Source: Odiellus spinosus (lineage: Eukaryota > Arthropoda > Arachnida > Opiliones > Phalangiidae). Taken from it: a DNA stretch of 64,000 nt. The notes below the pieces were generated by a model that was not told the DNA's origin, did no database searches, and saw only the letters and a program-made list of their open reading frames with translations. The translations under genes were made by a program, and so were the position numbers. The stretch lies in the NCBI GenBank assembly GCA_963920705.1, contig OY987232.1, positions 19,551,942 through 19,615,941 of the forward strand. Reading direction: 5' to 3'. Within the stretch, counting starts at the first letter, position 1, and each line of letters opens with the position of its first letter. This document shows positions 22,661 through 36,000 of the stretch, piece after piece.

Positions 22661-25600
22661 TTAGAATATAATTTCAAACGTTACAAATATTGCTGATACT
22701 AATATTAGCATAAATAATAAATAAAATGGACTTATAACGCTAGTAATATTCAAATCTTTCGTGTTTTCTATGGGTTTTTTCCACGTAATGTAGTCAATGG
22801 GGTATATGAAATCAAAATCCAGGTTTGCGAATGGTTTGCTCTCGAAGAATGGGTAAACACTGCAATTCAAATGAGTAAGGCAATTTTTTGAACCTATAGG
22901 ACTTATTTTAATAGATAATGATGAATTTCAAAACCTGGGGCGTTCATAAGCGTCCTCTAATGGCCAAAACAGTGCCGGCAATAGTGGAAACTAGCCTAAT
23001 TTGTTAAATTAGGATATTTTTGGGCTGAATTTTAAATAAAGTAACTAGAAAAATAGTGGGTTGCACTCAACACACTCACATACTATATCAATTTGCAATT
23101 TTATAATAAAATCTAGTTTCAACCCTGTAATTATTATTTTTGTTTATGAACTCCATGTTTTGTTATATTTATCTATTAAGATAGATGTCCATTGGTTCTT
23201 TAAACTGACCTTACTTGACCTATTTCTATCATTTCGGGGCTACTTCCCGTGTAAGACCTGTTGTAGATTATGTGCAAATAATCCAAATGAATTGCTTTAG
23301 AAATGTGGAGACCACCTTGGTTAGCGATTATTTGTTTAAACTCGGCTTCGCTGACCAGTACTTCGCCAATTAACCACGTCAGATAAGTTTTGCTTATGAT
23401 TAGCGCCTTTTTCCCAGATATAACATCTTCGTATCCTTCCGCTATCATTAAATCCATCAGAGTGCAAAAGTTACTGTCATCCTGAACAATACTTGAGTAC
23501 CACTCTTTGATATCCTGGTCGCTTTCAGCCTAAAACATATTTATGATACTAAATTTTATACCTCTGCCGGTTGAGGCCATTTTTTTCTTACGATAAATGA
23601 CGTAGTATATTTCTTGAACCTTTATTTATTATAATTTTCATACGAAAGTTAGTTTGCTTAATCTGAATCAAGTACTTTTACGAAAAAGACCGCGCGAAAG
23701 CTACCTTATCACTCCTGGTGTCAGAATTACGCGCGAGAATTAACTGTAGTCTATATCCATTCCAATATCGAAATCACGCGATTGGTGTTATGACGTAGTA
23801 TTGCCTGGAATATTTAAAAATTTGGAAAATAGCCTAATATATTTTTTTACGTGATGGGTTGGTTTTTTAATTATTTTCTTCGACAGTTCGTTAGATAACA
23901 TTAATATTAAACCATTATAATTTTAAATATGATTTAAATATAACAACTTTCGTTAATAATCAAAATATTCGTTGGATATACTCTCAAATCAATTGTATTC
24001 TCTATAATATCGAAATCACGCGACCATAATGATGACGTAGATTGCGGGGAATTTTTATTTTAAACATTTCTAAAATGTCGATTATAAATTATGTATTTTT
24101 GCTGGTAATGATAGACATATGTATATATATTAGTAGTTAGTAAAAACTCTTTAACGAGCGTCTTACCAAAATTCTTAAGTTTCCATGAGCTATTGCTCCT
24201 TCAATTATGAGTGGTTTTAAATCTGATTTTATTAAATCCGATAAAGAGTCAATGGTCTGATAGGTTTCGATGGAGCACTCCGATTTTAAGAAACAATTAA
24301 GGAAAAATAGCATGACGGTAACAGCCAATAACCATGTCGATGATATCAATCTAGATGTGATGTCCGGTGCAATTTGACCAATGGCTGAAAAACAAAAATT
24401 ACAATTACTTCTTGTCAAGTAATTATGTACTAAAACAAACTCAACCACCAATTATTTATTTGAATCAAAATTCTACTTGCGTTCACTACACAATATGGAA
24501 CTATTGTTCCAAACATGACGAAAAAGGCCTTGTAGTATTTTTTTTATTGACCAACGTTTGGTTACCCTACTATTTAATGTCCAATGAAGTGTAAGAAGGC
24601 TCGATAATACATATACTGTTATTACAGTCAACGTTATTACCTATAGTGGAAAATGCAACGAATTTTAAGTTTTTTTTCTAAAGTCTATGAACTACCTCAA
24701 GTACTTGTGAATCTATAGCGAGGAAAGATAGGCTATTTGTGACAATTCTTTTGGGGGCGGCGGACACGATGACCGTCTCGCTGAAATCAAACGGTGTGGA
24801 TGGGATATACCACTTCCAAGCTTTTTCAAAAAATGATAATTGTATCGGAAACATTAGCACTTGTTCATCCTGAATATAATTATAATTATTAATATTTTAC
24901 AGTTTTTATTTTTACTAGGAATTCAAGTATAATTTAAAACTCAAAATTCCCCACAATCTACGTCATCAATATGGTCACGTGTCAAATGCAATAACTCAAA
25001 TATTTATAATTGAATTCCAGATTATATTTAAAATACCTTAAGCACACGAGATAATAACGAAATTTCAACGAAATCTTCGTAATTTATTTTATTTTCTTCT
25101 AAATTGGCTCTGTAATGCGTAATAATATTCGTAATAACCTTTCAAATCTTTGAAATACATTACCTTATATTGGTAGCTCGTAAGAGAAAATCAGAGGTAT
25201 ATTTATATTTTAATACTTGATTTTCCATATCCCATGTTTCCTAGGAATTAAAATAATTCGTATTGAATTCGAGTAAGTTTTTTGAATTAATTTTCAAATC
25301 TATATCATTTTTATTCAAGCTAAGATCCTAAAATTCTAAAAAACAAGGAATACTATGTAAACACAATTACTTCAATGTACCCATTCTTACAAATGAGTTT
25401 TAATTAATTTTAATTATATTTTCGGTAATTACAATTAGTGACTAATTTTCAATTGCAGGGATTGATAAATTATATAATATTCCCTGAACTGTAATTTAGC
25501 AAATATTATTTTGTCTTACAGCTATTGTGGCGTAATTTCCCGAATACTCTTGACGAAGCCTAAATATTAATAGTAATAATATTAATATTAATTCCATAAA

Positions 25601-25695
25601 CCTTCGAAAACAAACAAAACCACCCTGTAGGATCAGATATCTTACCTGTATTTGAAAAAACTCGAATTTCTATAATCAAAAGGCCCTAATTTCAT
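22661..25695 (-). CDS. Divergent ionotropic receptor, copy A
   Basis: A ligand-gated cation channel of the chemosensory IR branch of ionotropic glutamate receptors, acting at the sensory-cell membrane. Nine exons: 25646-25695, 25520-25559, 25164-25240, 25037-25109, about 24705-24869, 24481-24640, 24167-24384, 23210-23529 and 22661-22859, giving about 433 residues. Ligand-binding half S1 ends PFDFSETVIVSAAPKR. TM1 is VITLTVITVYVLSSLL, a short pore segment ends NNSSILC, and TM3 is STWLLAVTVMLFFLNCFL. It is followed by the S2 hallmark QTIDSLSDLIKSDLKP; the last TM is FYLLFMLILVSAIFVTFEI. There is no amino-terminal domain and no signal peptide in the first exon, so an upstream exon may be missed. 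The donor after 24481 is GC (GCAAGT) where copy B has GT. Copy B is the close paralog. Confidence 0.85.
23590..24060 (-). repeat. D1 repeats in an intron of receptor A
   Basis: Two reversed D1-type copies lie between the S2 exons of receptor A. 23885-24045 matches 50-230 in reverse complement, and 23680-23820 matches the 39795-39890 block in reverse complement. A shorter D1 fragment is at 24940-24985. Confidence 0.7.
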
Positions 25696-26045
25696 TTTTC
25701 TTCTTTGATATTGCAACCGAATACAATCGTGTTCGTTCGTTGTACTGATTTATATTTTCTAGACTTAACCTAACGTTTTAAAACCAGCTTGATTTTTATT
25801 ATTACGTCAATACCACAGCGAAAAACAAACAGAATTTCGTTTAACTCTGTTTTTATAAGTCGTAGGATTTTAATAGAGTTCGAATTTGGTTCGTGTACAT
25901 TTGAAATCGTTAAACGATGGATCGCGTGCGAATATGTGGTTATACTAAACTAAAGATTGCTTTTTGCTAATCGATTCAAAAGTTTTAACTTAACTATTAT
26001 TTAAACCTCAATAACAAATTTTCCTAAAACTTTGAGACGTATCTT
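25696..26045. other. Upstream region of receptor A
   Basis: AT-rich, 350 bp, before the start codon of receptor A. No promoter element could be named with confidence. Confidence 0.4.
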
Positions 26046-28455
26046 TGGGTTACTCAGCGACGTAAACCTTGATTACTTCGCGACGTAAACCTTGATTACT
26101 TCGCGACGTAAACCTTGATTACTCAGCGACGTAAACCTTGATTACTCAGCGACGTAAACCTTGATTACTCAGCGACGTAAACCTTGATTACTCAGCGACG
26201 TAAACCTTGATTACTTCGCGACGTAAACCTTGATTACTTCGCGACGTAAACCTCGATTACTTCGCGACATTAATCTCGATTACTTCGCGACATAAATCTC
26301 GATTACTTCGCGACATTAATCTCGATTACTTCGCGACATTAATCTCGATTACTTCGCGACATTAATCTCGATTACTTCGCGACGTAAACCTTGATTACTT
26401 CGCGACGTAAACCTTGATTACTTCGCGACGTAAACCTTGATTACTTCGCGACGTTAATCTCGATTACTTCGCGACATTAATCTCGATTACTTCGCGACAT
26501 AAATCTCGATTACTTCGCGACATAAATCTCGATTACTTCGCGACATAAATCTCGATTACTTCGCGACATTAATCTTGATTACTTCCCGACATTAATCTTG
26601 ATTACTTCGCGACATTAATCTTGATTACTTCGCGACATTAATCTTGATTACTTCCCGACATTAATCTCGATTACTTCCCGACATTAATCTCGATTACTTC
26701 CCGACATTAATCTCGATTACTTCGCGACATTAATCTCGATTACTTCGCGACATTAATCTCGATTACTTCGCGACATTAATCTCGATTACTTCGCGACATT
26801 AATCTCGATTACTTCGCGACATTAATCTCGATTACTTCGCGACATTAATCTTGATTACTTCCCGACATTAATCTCGATTACTTCCCGACATTAATCTCGA
26901 TTACTTCGCGACATTAATCTCGATTACTTCGCGACATTAATCTCGATTACTTCGCGACATTAATCTCGATTACTTCGCGACATTAATCTCGATTACTTCG
27001 CGACATTAATCTCGATTACTTCGCGACATTAATCTCGATTACTTCGCGACATTAATCTCGATTACTTCGCGACATTAATCTCGATTACTTCGCGACATTA
27101 ATCTCGATTACTTCGCGACATTAATCTTGATTACTTCGCGACATTAATCTTGATTACTTCCCGACATTAATCTCGATTACTTCCCGACATTAATCTCGAT
27201 TACTTCGCGACATTAATCTTGATTACTTCGCGACATTAATCTTGATTACTTCGCGACATTAATCTCGATTACTTAGCGACATTAATCTTGATTACTTCGC
27301 GACGTTAATCTTGATTACTTCGCGACGTTAATCTCGATTACTTCGCGACATTAATCTCGATTACTTCGCGACATTAATCTCGATTACTTCGCGACATTAA
27401 TCTCGATTACTTCGCGACATTAATCTCGATTACTTCGCGACATTAATCTCGATTACTTCGCGACATAAATCTCGATTACTTCGCGACATAAATCTCGATT
27501 ACTTCGCGACATAAATCTCGATTACTTCGCGACATAAATCTCGATTACTTCGCGACATTAATCTTGATTACTTCCCGACATTAATCTTGATTACTTCGCG
27601 ACATTAATCTTGATTACTTCGCGACATTAATCTTGATTACTTCGCGACATTAATCTTGATTACTTCCCGACATTAATCTCGATTACTTCCCGACATTAAT
27701 CTCGATTACTTCCCGACATTAATCTCGATTACTTCGCGACATTAATCTTGATTACTTCGCGACATTAATCTTGATTACTTCCCGACATTAATCTCGATTA
27801 CTTCCCGACATTAATCTCGATTACTTCGCGACATTAATCTTGATTACTTCGCGACATTAATCTCGATTACTTAGCGACATTAATCTTGATTACTTCGCGA
27901 CGTTAATCTTGATTACTTCGCGACGTTAATCTTGATTACTTCGCGACGTTAATCTTGATTACCTCGCGACATTAATCTCGATTACTTCGCGACGTTAATC
28001 TCGATTACTTCGCGACATAAATCTCGATTACTTCGCGACATAAATCTCGATTACTTCGCGACATAAATCTCGATTACTTCGCGACATTAATCTCGATTAC
28101 TTCGCGACATTAATCTCGATTACTTCGCGACATTAATCTTGATTACTTCGCGACATTAATCTTGATTACTTCGCGACATTAATCTTGATTACTTCCCGAC
28201 ATTAATCTCGATTACTTCCCGACATTAATCTCGATTACTTCGCGACATTAATCTCGATTACTTCGCGACATTAATCTCGATTACTTCGCGACATTAATCT
28301 CGATTACTTCGCGACATTAATCTCGATTACTTCGCGACATTAATCTCGATTACTTCGCGACATTAATCTCGATTACTTCGCGACATTAATCTCGATTACT
28401 TCGCGACATTAATCTCGATTACTTCGCGACATTAATCTCGATTACTTCGCGACAT
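26046..28455. repeat. 2.4-kb satellite array of a 23-bp unit
   Basis: About 105 head-to-tail units with core CGACATTAATCTCGATTACT occupy the space between receptor genes A and B. Variants (CGACGTAAACCTTG, CGACATAAATCTCG, CTTCCCGAC) fall in blocks. A variant run starting at 26564 recurs at 27553, a shift of 989 bp, exactly 43 units. The TCGCGA palindrome recurs in most units. No coding. Confidence 0.98.
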
Positions 28456-28579
28456 ATCAGAAACTTAAAGGTTTGTAATTTGCAAGACAGATCTAGGCTT
28501 AAAAGTCCTATTTGTGTCCAACATATTGGGTTCCCGATGCTATTCAGTTAACCCGTGTACTATTATCGACTAACTACTT

Positions 28580-31500
28580 TTAGAATAATATTTCAATCGT
28601 GACGAGAGTGGCTGAGACCAATGCCAAAATAAATAGCAAATAGAAAGGTGCTGATACACTCGTGATATTCAAATTAGACACGCTTTCCAAAGGTTTCTTC
28701 CAAGTCACGTAATCCAGAAGATAAATGAAAACCAAGTCCATATAGTTGTAGGGTTTGCTTTCAAATACTGGATAGACACTGAAATTAAAAGAAAAAAAAA
28801 CCTGAACTACAGTAAAACAAAAAGTTTAGTTTTGATCTGACCTTACGTGACCTATTTCCCTTCTTTCGGGTGTATTTGTGATGTAGGAACGATTGTAGAT
28901 GATGTGAAGGTAATCCGAATGGATTCCATTTGAAATATAGAGACCATCTAGGTCAGCAATTACTTGTTTAGATTCCAATTCACTGGTCAATACTTCCCCA
29001 ATTAACCACGTCAGATAAGTTCTGGTAATTATTAGCGCCCTTTTACCAACTAAAACATCTTCGTAACCATCTATTATCAGTAGGTCCATTAGGGTACAGA
29101 AATTAGTCTCATCCTTTTCGATCTCAGAATACCAATCTTTGATTTCTGGGTCTATCTCCGCCTATTGTTTAACTATCATTATATAATCAAACAGATATCA
29201 AACAATTAATTTACCCAAAGTTTTAAGTTTTCGTGCGCCAAGGAGCCTCTTATTATTTGCGGTTTTAGATCTGATCTAATTAAATCAGATAATGATTCGA
29301 TGGTCTGATATGTCTCGATGCAAAACTCAGTTTTTAAGAAACAGCTCAAGAAGAATAGTATGATTGTAACGCTCAATAACCATGTCGATGCTATCAGTCT
29401 AGGCGTTATTACTGGTGGTATTCGTGGCATGGCTAATAATAATAATAAATTTATCTACTAGCAAAAGTATATAACTTTATCCCATAAAAGTAAACAACGC
29501 CTTTATCTTAATATTATCAGTATTGGTCCGGGCAGAGGTATATAATAACCCCCTTCGGGGGGAAGTATGAAAGCCCCTATACTACCAATGCTAAAAATCA
29601 CGAACAACGAGAGCCCGCTGCTGACTATCTAGGCCACTAGCTCGCTCTGGACTTCTCAATGTCGCTACTCTAGTAAATGGTCTTTGTATAAACAAGACGG
29701 CTCGATTTGCGTTTAGAACTTCCTGTCTCGGGAGTCAGGCTGTCTGTGAAAATGGAGTCGAAGGTTGACTTCGGCTCGCGAGTTCCGGAAGCGCGCGTAG
29801 GGAAAATTTAGTGAGGTTCAAAATGGTGTAACTATTTTTTGGGAGTAAAGCGGTGTGTCGATCCGCCGCGATTTACGCCGGGCACTCGTTGTTCGTCGAT
29901 TTTGCCTACCTTTCATACTTCCCCCCGAAGGGGGTTATTATATACCTATGGTCCGGGTAAATACAGGCATATCTGATTCGTGACACTCTAGCGGTTGCAG
30001 TGTAAATAGTGAAAGGAGGAAGCAACACTTGCGGAGAGAGAAATTTATTCCGGAGTTGGACTCAAATAATCGCGCGGAAGAGTCCAAATCACTTGAGCAG
30101 GACAGGGGTGATGACTTTTTTTGTCTATTTTTAAGCGATGGAATATGAAATAAAATTGAAACTTTGCCTATACGGGGCGTTTTACTTATGGAATAAGTTA
30201 TATACTTTTGGTGTTATAACAGATATCAGGCCGTAGTTATAAGCGTTATTTTGTACTTACGTTCGGCACACAATAACGAGCTGTGATTCCAAATATTTCG
30301 AAAAAATCCAGCTATCATTTTTCGAACTGACCATCGTTTAGAACTAATTAGTATCCAATAAAGTGTCAAAAGACTCGATAATATAATAACAGTCATTATA
30401 GTTATCATAATGACCTAACAAAAAATAATATCATTAAAAAAAATCAAATTTTTTTAACAAATATCACAATAGCACCTTCGAATCCATAGCTAAAAATGAC
30501 AATGTTCTTGTGACTATTTTTTTGGGTGCAGCGGACACTATGACCGTATCACTGACCCCAAATGGCGTAGATGGAACGTACCATTTCCAAGCCTTTTCAA
30601 AAAATGATAATTGAATTGGAAACATTAACCCGTGTTTATCCTAAAACATCGGAAAATAGTGAAATTAGGTTCAAAATTCCAATCCAATTAAGGCTTTTAT
30701 TTACCACGTATACTTTTGATAATTCAGTAATCTCGATAAATTCACCGTAACTTATTTTATGATCCTCTAAATTTATTCTGTAATGTAAAATAATTAATCA
30801 TTAGCCGTAATTAATTTTATTAAATTTAAGTTATTCATTATTCGATTCCGAGCTCGTAATTCGTATAATTTTTATTAATTGGATAAAATCTACTAAATTC
30901 TGATTATCTGTTTGATTAAAAATAGACTATTTTTCATTCCGAGTTAACTTATTCAGAGATAAAGTAAAAAAAAAAACGTAATCCATATCCGTTTTTATCC
31001 AAAAATGGCCGCCTTATCTTCGAATATTATCCGCGTTATACGCGAGGATAAAAATTTAATTCAAAATTTATTTTCCGTGAAAAATAACGAATAAAAAGAT
31101 GATTTAAAATCTTATCGTTTTATTTCTATTCTTCGAATTAAAAGTCAATTTGAAATATTGTTTCTTATATTTTCGACTAATTCTGGAAACGCCAATGTTT
31201 CTTATCCATCGTTATACGTTTGAAAACGAGATAATTTGTAGATAGATAAAGCGGCGAAGGCTTATCTTCGGGTAAACCATTTAACAATTATACGAATATA
31301 CTAATTTCATTGTTTTAGTTACAATTTTATCTTTGAATAAAATATCTGAAAATATACGAATAACGGAAGATAATGGATCGATCCGATTCCGAGCTCTACA
31401 ATGAAGTGGTAGGCCTAATAATTAAGATGTCAGTTAATACTTACTTTACATTGATAGCTCTAAGGAGGAAATCCGCCGAAAATTTGTATTTTTGAACTTG

Positions 31501-32171
31501 ATTTTCCATTTCCCATGTTTCCTAGTTAAAAGAAATTAAAATGGCTTCAGATAAAAACGCCCGAAATTTCTGTAAAACTAGTTGAGACACCCGAAAAAAA
31601 TAATTTTAATAAATAATAATTTCAGTTTTATCTAATACTTTTGCATGCACTGTTTTGGCCCTTAGAGGATGCTCATGAACTATATAATTTGTTAATTATC
31701 TTTATCTATTAATAATTGGAATTAAACTATAATTTATTCATTTTCTCACGGCAATTGTCGCGTAATTCGCTGGAAACTCTTGCGCATATCTTAAAAAAAA
31801 AAATGTTTAATGTTAGTATAGTTAAAAATAGTTAATAAGGATCTCTTAAAGTAAGGATAACACTGAGTTTTCACGAACTCCAAATAGAAATTGAGTTAAA
31901 TTTTTGGCCAGATCGTTAAAAAACGATTCAAAATATATATATATACATACATAAATACGTCAATTAAATAATTATCACAACAGTAAAAATAAATGTCGAT
32001 TTATTTACTGTAAATATGTAATTTTTTCTATTTCGCGTATCCAACAGTAAACAAAATTACAAACAAATATTAGTAAGTTTTAAATTTATGTCTTAGACAC
32101 TAATTAATTAAGATTACTTACCTGTATTTGAAAAAACTTGATTGGCGGTATTCAAATTTTATTGTTTCCAT
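28580..32171 (-). CDS. Divergent ionotropic receptor, copy B
   Basis: Nine exons: 32122-32171, 31750-31789, 31445-31521, 30705-30777, 30476-30640, 30261-30414, 29215-29432, 28842-29161 and 28580-28778, summing to 1296 nt (431 residues). Exon lengths match copy A within a codon or two. Landmarks are the start METIKFEYRQSSFFKYR, S1 PSTPFGVSDTVIVSAAPKK, TM1 IMTVIILSSLLTLYWILI, pore-side NHSSLLCAE, TM3 STWLLSVTIILFFLSCFL, S2 QTIESLSDLIRSDLKP and last TM FYLLFILALVSATLVTIEI. It is a tandem duplicate of copy A in the same orientation. The intron between the TM1 and TM3 exons has been enlarged by two nested transposons (29463-30209). A sensory role is inferred from the family; the ligand is unknown. 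Confidence 0.87.
29463..30209. mobile_element. Inverted-repeat element D3, interrupted by a second element
   Basis: The left end AAAAGTATATAACTTTATCC and the right end are inverted (GGAATAAGTTATATACTTTT), followed inwards by a GTAAACAACGCC-like word on the left. The inner GAGTGATTTGGACTCTT block of the 40624-40956 copy appears here as AAGAGTCCAAATCACTTGAG. Subtracting the nested 417-bp insert leaves about 330 bp, matching the 333-bp uninterrupted copy at 40624-40956. Confidence 0.75.
29533..29950. mobile_element. Non-autonomous hAT-like element nested in D3
   Basis: The terminal inverted repeats start CAGAGGTATATAATAACCCC on the left and CATAGGTATATAATAACCCC on the right (reversed), and an inner inverted block AACAACGAG/CTCGTTGTT is also present. 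It is flanked by GTCCGGG on both sides, 7 bp, or 8 bp (GGTCCGGG) if the bordering G is counted with the duplication. No transposase is present. Confidence 0.8.
31870..31990 (+). repeat. Dispersed repeat family D1
   Basis: CACGAACTCCAAATAGAAAT and the GATCGTTAAAAAACGATTC core match the 6607 copy. It lies in the first intron of receptor B. Confidence 0.7.
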
Positions 32172-33064
32172 AATTTCTCAATTTTCGCTCTAACGGTTTA
32201 TTCCTAAAGAACTAACGCATTTGTGCCTATTCTGTTTAACGTTTGAGAGTTAGAAATTTAAGCTTGGGTTTATCTATTTCCGTGACTTAACCATTTTATG
32301 TTTGATTGAAAGTGGCTTTCCAATTACCCAATTCCCCCTATTATGGTAAACAAGGACTGAAATCGTTATTTCGTATCATAACAGATAGTCAAATATTAAA
32401 GGGAAACTTGAAGCTAAAAATTATTTTTAAATTTATTTTCGGAATCGCCGTGTTCTAAAACGTATTCCAGAATTTTTTCCACAATTTTTAGACCCGTTTT
32501 TAATGTTTAAATTAATTTCTTAGTAAAATTAGAATTTTAGTAAATATAAAATCGGACCAATCGTATTATTTCAGCCTTCAACACTCCTTAGTTAAATATT
32601 TGTTTGTAAATTTTGTTTACTGTTAGATTAGGTTAAGGATAAGGAATCGATAAAAAGAACTTTGTTAGGGTTGCATTCTCCCTTTAAGGAAACCATTTTA
32701 CCCAGGCATCACGTTAAATAAAGCATAGTTAAATTTACATAGAACCTATACTGTGTTAAGTATAGCCATTTTTTTCACGCGTTTCATTGTTCATGGCTTT
32801 CAAATGTACACAAGTTAGTTCTCACTACCCTTAACTATATTAACTGAGTCAAAACGAATATTTCGTCGTTTAAAAATATGGGATCGATTGATAATGTTTA
32901 AAAATTAAATGTAATTTTTTTATTTCTAAAGGAAATTACAGAAAAACTTATGACGTCACAAACTAGGTTTTAATCGTCATTAAAATTTTATGTTTTTAGT
33001 TATATATATTTAAATTTGTCGCGAATGATCATGGTCCAGTTAAATTCAGAATTATTAGTAATTT
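32172..33064. other. Intergenic between receptors B and C
   Basis: AT-rich, no gene seen. It contains the presumed promoter of receptor B at its left edge. Confidence 0.5.
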
Positions 33065-36000
33065 TCAAAACAGGCTCCTCCTGGCTCCCCTTAAAAGAAA
33101 TGGTTTCAACGCTTTTGAAATGTACGTGAATCGTATTCTTCTTCTTTTCTGTCTCTTTTCTTTTAAATGGCGAACTAGAGGGGATTTCTTTTCAATTTTG
33201 AATTCAAAAATTAAGGCGATGATTGATATTATCACGCCGATTAGTAGAATCCAGAGTGGAATGACAATTTTTGAAACCGATAATACTTCGATGGTTTCCT
33301 TGGCTTCGAGCTTCGGAATACAAATGCTTCCTTTAGATACTTCCCTAGCTTTGCTTTGAGTAAATATTCCAGATTCTATGACTGCGTATACGCTGAAAAT
33401 TATTAAACGCGTTTAGTTAATAACGTAGTTCTCAGAGAAACTTCTAGACATTATCTCTCAGCCACTTCTATTCTAGACATTATCTCTCAGCCACTTCTAG
33501 ACATTATCTCTCAGCCACTTCTAGACATTATCTCTCAGCCACTTCTAGACATTATCTCTCAGCCACTTCTAGACATTATCTCTCAGCCACTTCTAGACAT
33601 TATCTCTCAGCCACTTCTAGACATTATCTCTCAGCCACTTCTAGACATTATCTCTTGTTTAGGACACTTCGAGACATATCTAGGGACACATCAAGACATT
33701 ATCTCTCGCTCAGTACACTTCGAAACATTATCTCTCACTCAGTACACTTCAAGACATTATCTCTCACTCAGTACACTTCGAAACATTATCTCTCACTCAG
33801 TACACTTCGAAACATTATCTCTCACTCAGTACACTTCGAAACATTATCTCTCACTCAGTACACTTCGAAACATTATCTCTCACTCAGTACACTTCGAAAC
33901 ATTATCTCTCAGCCACTTCTAGACATTATCTCTCGCTCCGGACATGTGTTTAAAACCCAAGGGCTTGGCCCATATTTCAGCCAATTAAAAACGAAAGTTA
34001 ATTCAAATGAGCTTACATTGAAGTAAATGCGTCGGCAATTCTTTTGTCGAGTCCCTTGCGTATCAGATAAACGTAATAAGTTTTAAAAACGGTCGTGTCG
34101 GGAACTCTAATCTCTCGAACACCTTCGCACATCTCAAAATTGTGTATTCCCTCCATTAGAACGTCGTAAGGTAGAAGCAGGACTTTATCTCCCTTTGCAG
34201 TTTCTTCGAGCATTTCGAGCATATCCACGTCCTCGTATTTTATCAGCAAGTTATTTTCCTCGGAACGTTTCAGCATTTCCTGGACAATGGGGTCTAACGA
34301 GGACTAAAAGCGTAGCGTTGTTTACTTTTATGGAATAAAATTATAGACTTTTGATGATATTCTTATCTTCAGAACTTACTCGCATCTCGAGTGAAGCCGG
34401 TGTGTTATCCAAAATTAGTAATTGAACCTTTGGGGTGTCTAAAATGTCTTGGAACGTTTCGTGTACTTGCGGCATTACTGGTAATGTTAACGTTGATAGT
34501 AGACTAGAACTGCACGCCCAAGTAATGAAAGCTGATGGTATAATCCAAGATATCCAACAGATTCGCTCCAATAAGTGCGAATCCACTGAAGGTCCTGCAG
34601 TAAAAAATAAATAACTCCAAACGTAAATAAATTAATTTTAACTACAAATATAAATTATTTTAAAACTCCAAACATAAATTAATTTAAAACTCCAAACATA
34701 AATTAATTTAAAACTCCAAACGTAAATTAATTTAAAACTCCAAACGTAAATTAATTTAAAACTCCAAACGTAAATTAATTTAAAACTCCAAACGTAAATT
34801 AATTTAAAACTCCAAACGTAAATTAATTTAAAACTCCAAACGTAAATTAATTTAAAACTCCAAACGTAAATTAATTTAAAACTCCAAACGTAAATTAATT
34901 TAAACTCCAAACGTAAATTAATTTAAACTCCAAACGTAAATTAATTTAAAACTCCTAACATAAATTAATTTAAACGTAAGCTCCAAACGTAAATCAATTT
35001 AAACTTAAACTCCAAACGTAAATTAATTTAAACTTAAACTCCAAACGTAAATTAATTTAAACTTAAGCTCCAAACGTAAATTAATTTAAACTTAAACTCC
35101 AAACGTAAATTAATTTAAACTTAAGCTCCAAACGTAAATTAATTTAAACTTAAGCTCCAAACGTAAATTAATTTAAACTTAAGCTCCAAACGTAAATTAA
35201 TTTAAACTTAAGCTCCAAACATAAATAAATTTAAACAGTAAACCAGCATTTTCCTCGCTCTTCACTAAATCTACTATCAAAAGTTCATAACTTATTTCAA
35301 TTAAAACTTATTTGTAATTGCGCTTTCAATGTCTCTCAACATTACCTTGTAGTAACAATACTGCCAATTCTTGAAAAATAATATTATTATTGGTCCATAA
35401 TTTTTTAATCCCAAAGAATGGTTTGGTAGCTATTAATCTGATTATGTTAATAGAGATATAAAATAGCATTGATGATACTGCGATCGAAATCCAGACCTAA
35501 GAAAAATATTCGCTATGAATTAAATGATGATGTCCACTTTTTTTTTAAATTAATTTATTACGTCAGTTGAAAAAATGAATGACCCTTTTAATTTCGATTT
35601 TCCCTTGAGTTCGGCACCAATTAGTTTCCAACTATCAAACCCGATGATAGAAGTCAAGTCAGCGAACTTGATAAACATTTCGTGGGCTCCGATTGGATTT
35701 AGTGAAATATCAGATCTCTGAAATTAATTGAAAAATTTATTTCAACAAACAAACTTAAATATGCAGATATTATGGTTGGTCTAGATCTTGACCACCTTGT
35801 ATTCTTGACCACTTACATTTTCCATAATATCTCCAATAACTCCAGTTGCCGAACCATCTTCACCCAATTGACCATAATCTAAATCAGCTGACATCGTAAT
35901 GTTGAACCTTCATGCAAAAAATATGTAGTTTTAACTAAATTTTAAATATAAATTAATTATAATTGTTTTAGTTAATTATAACTCGATTATATTGTTATCA

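Noticed and set aside
26046..28455. CRISPR-like array
   Set aside because: The units are contiguous 23-bp repeats with no unique spacers, in a eukaryotic genome; it is a satellite.
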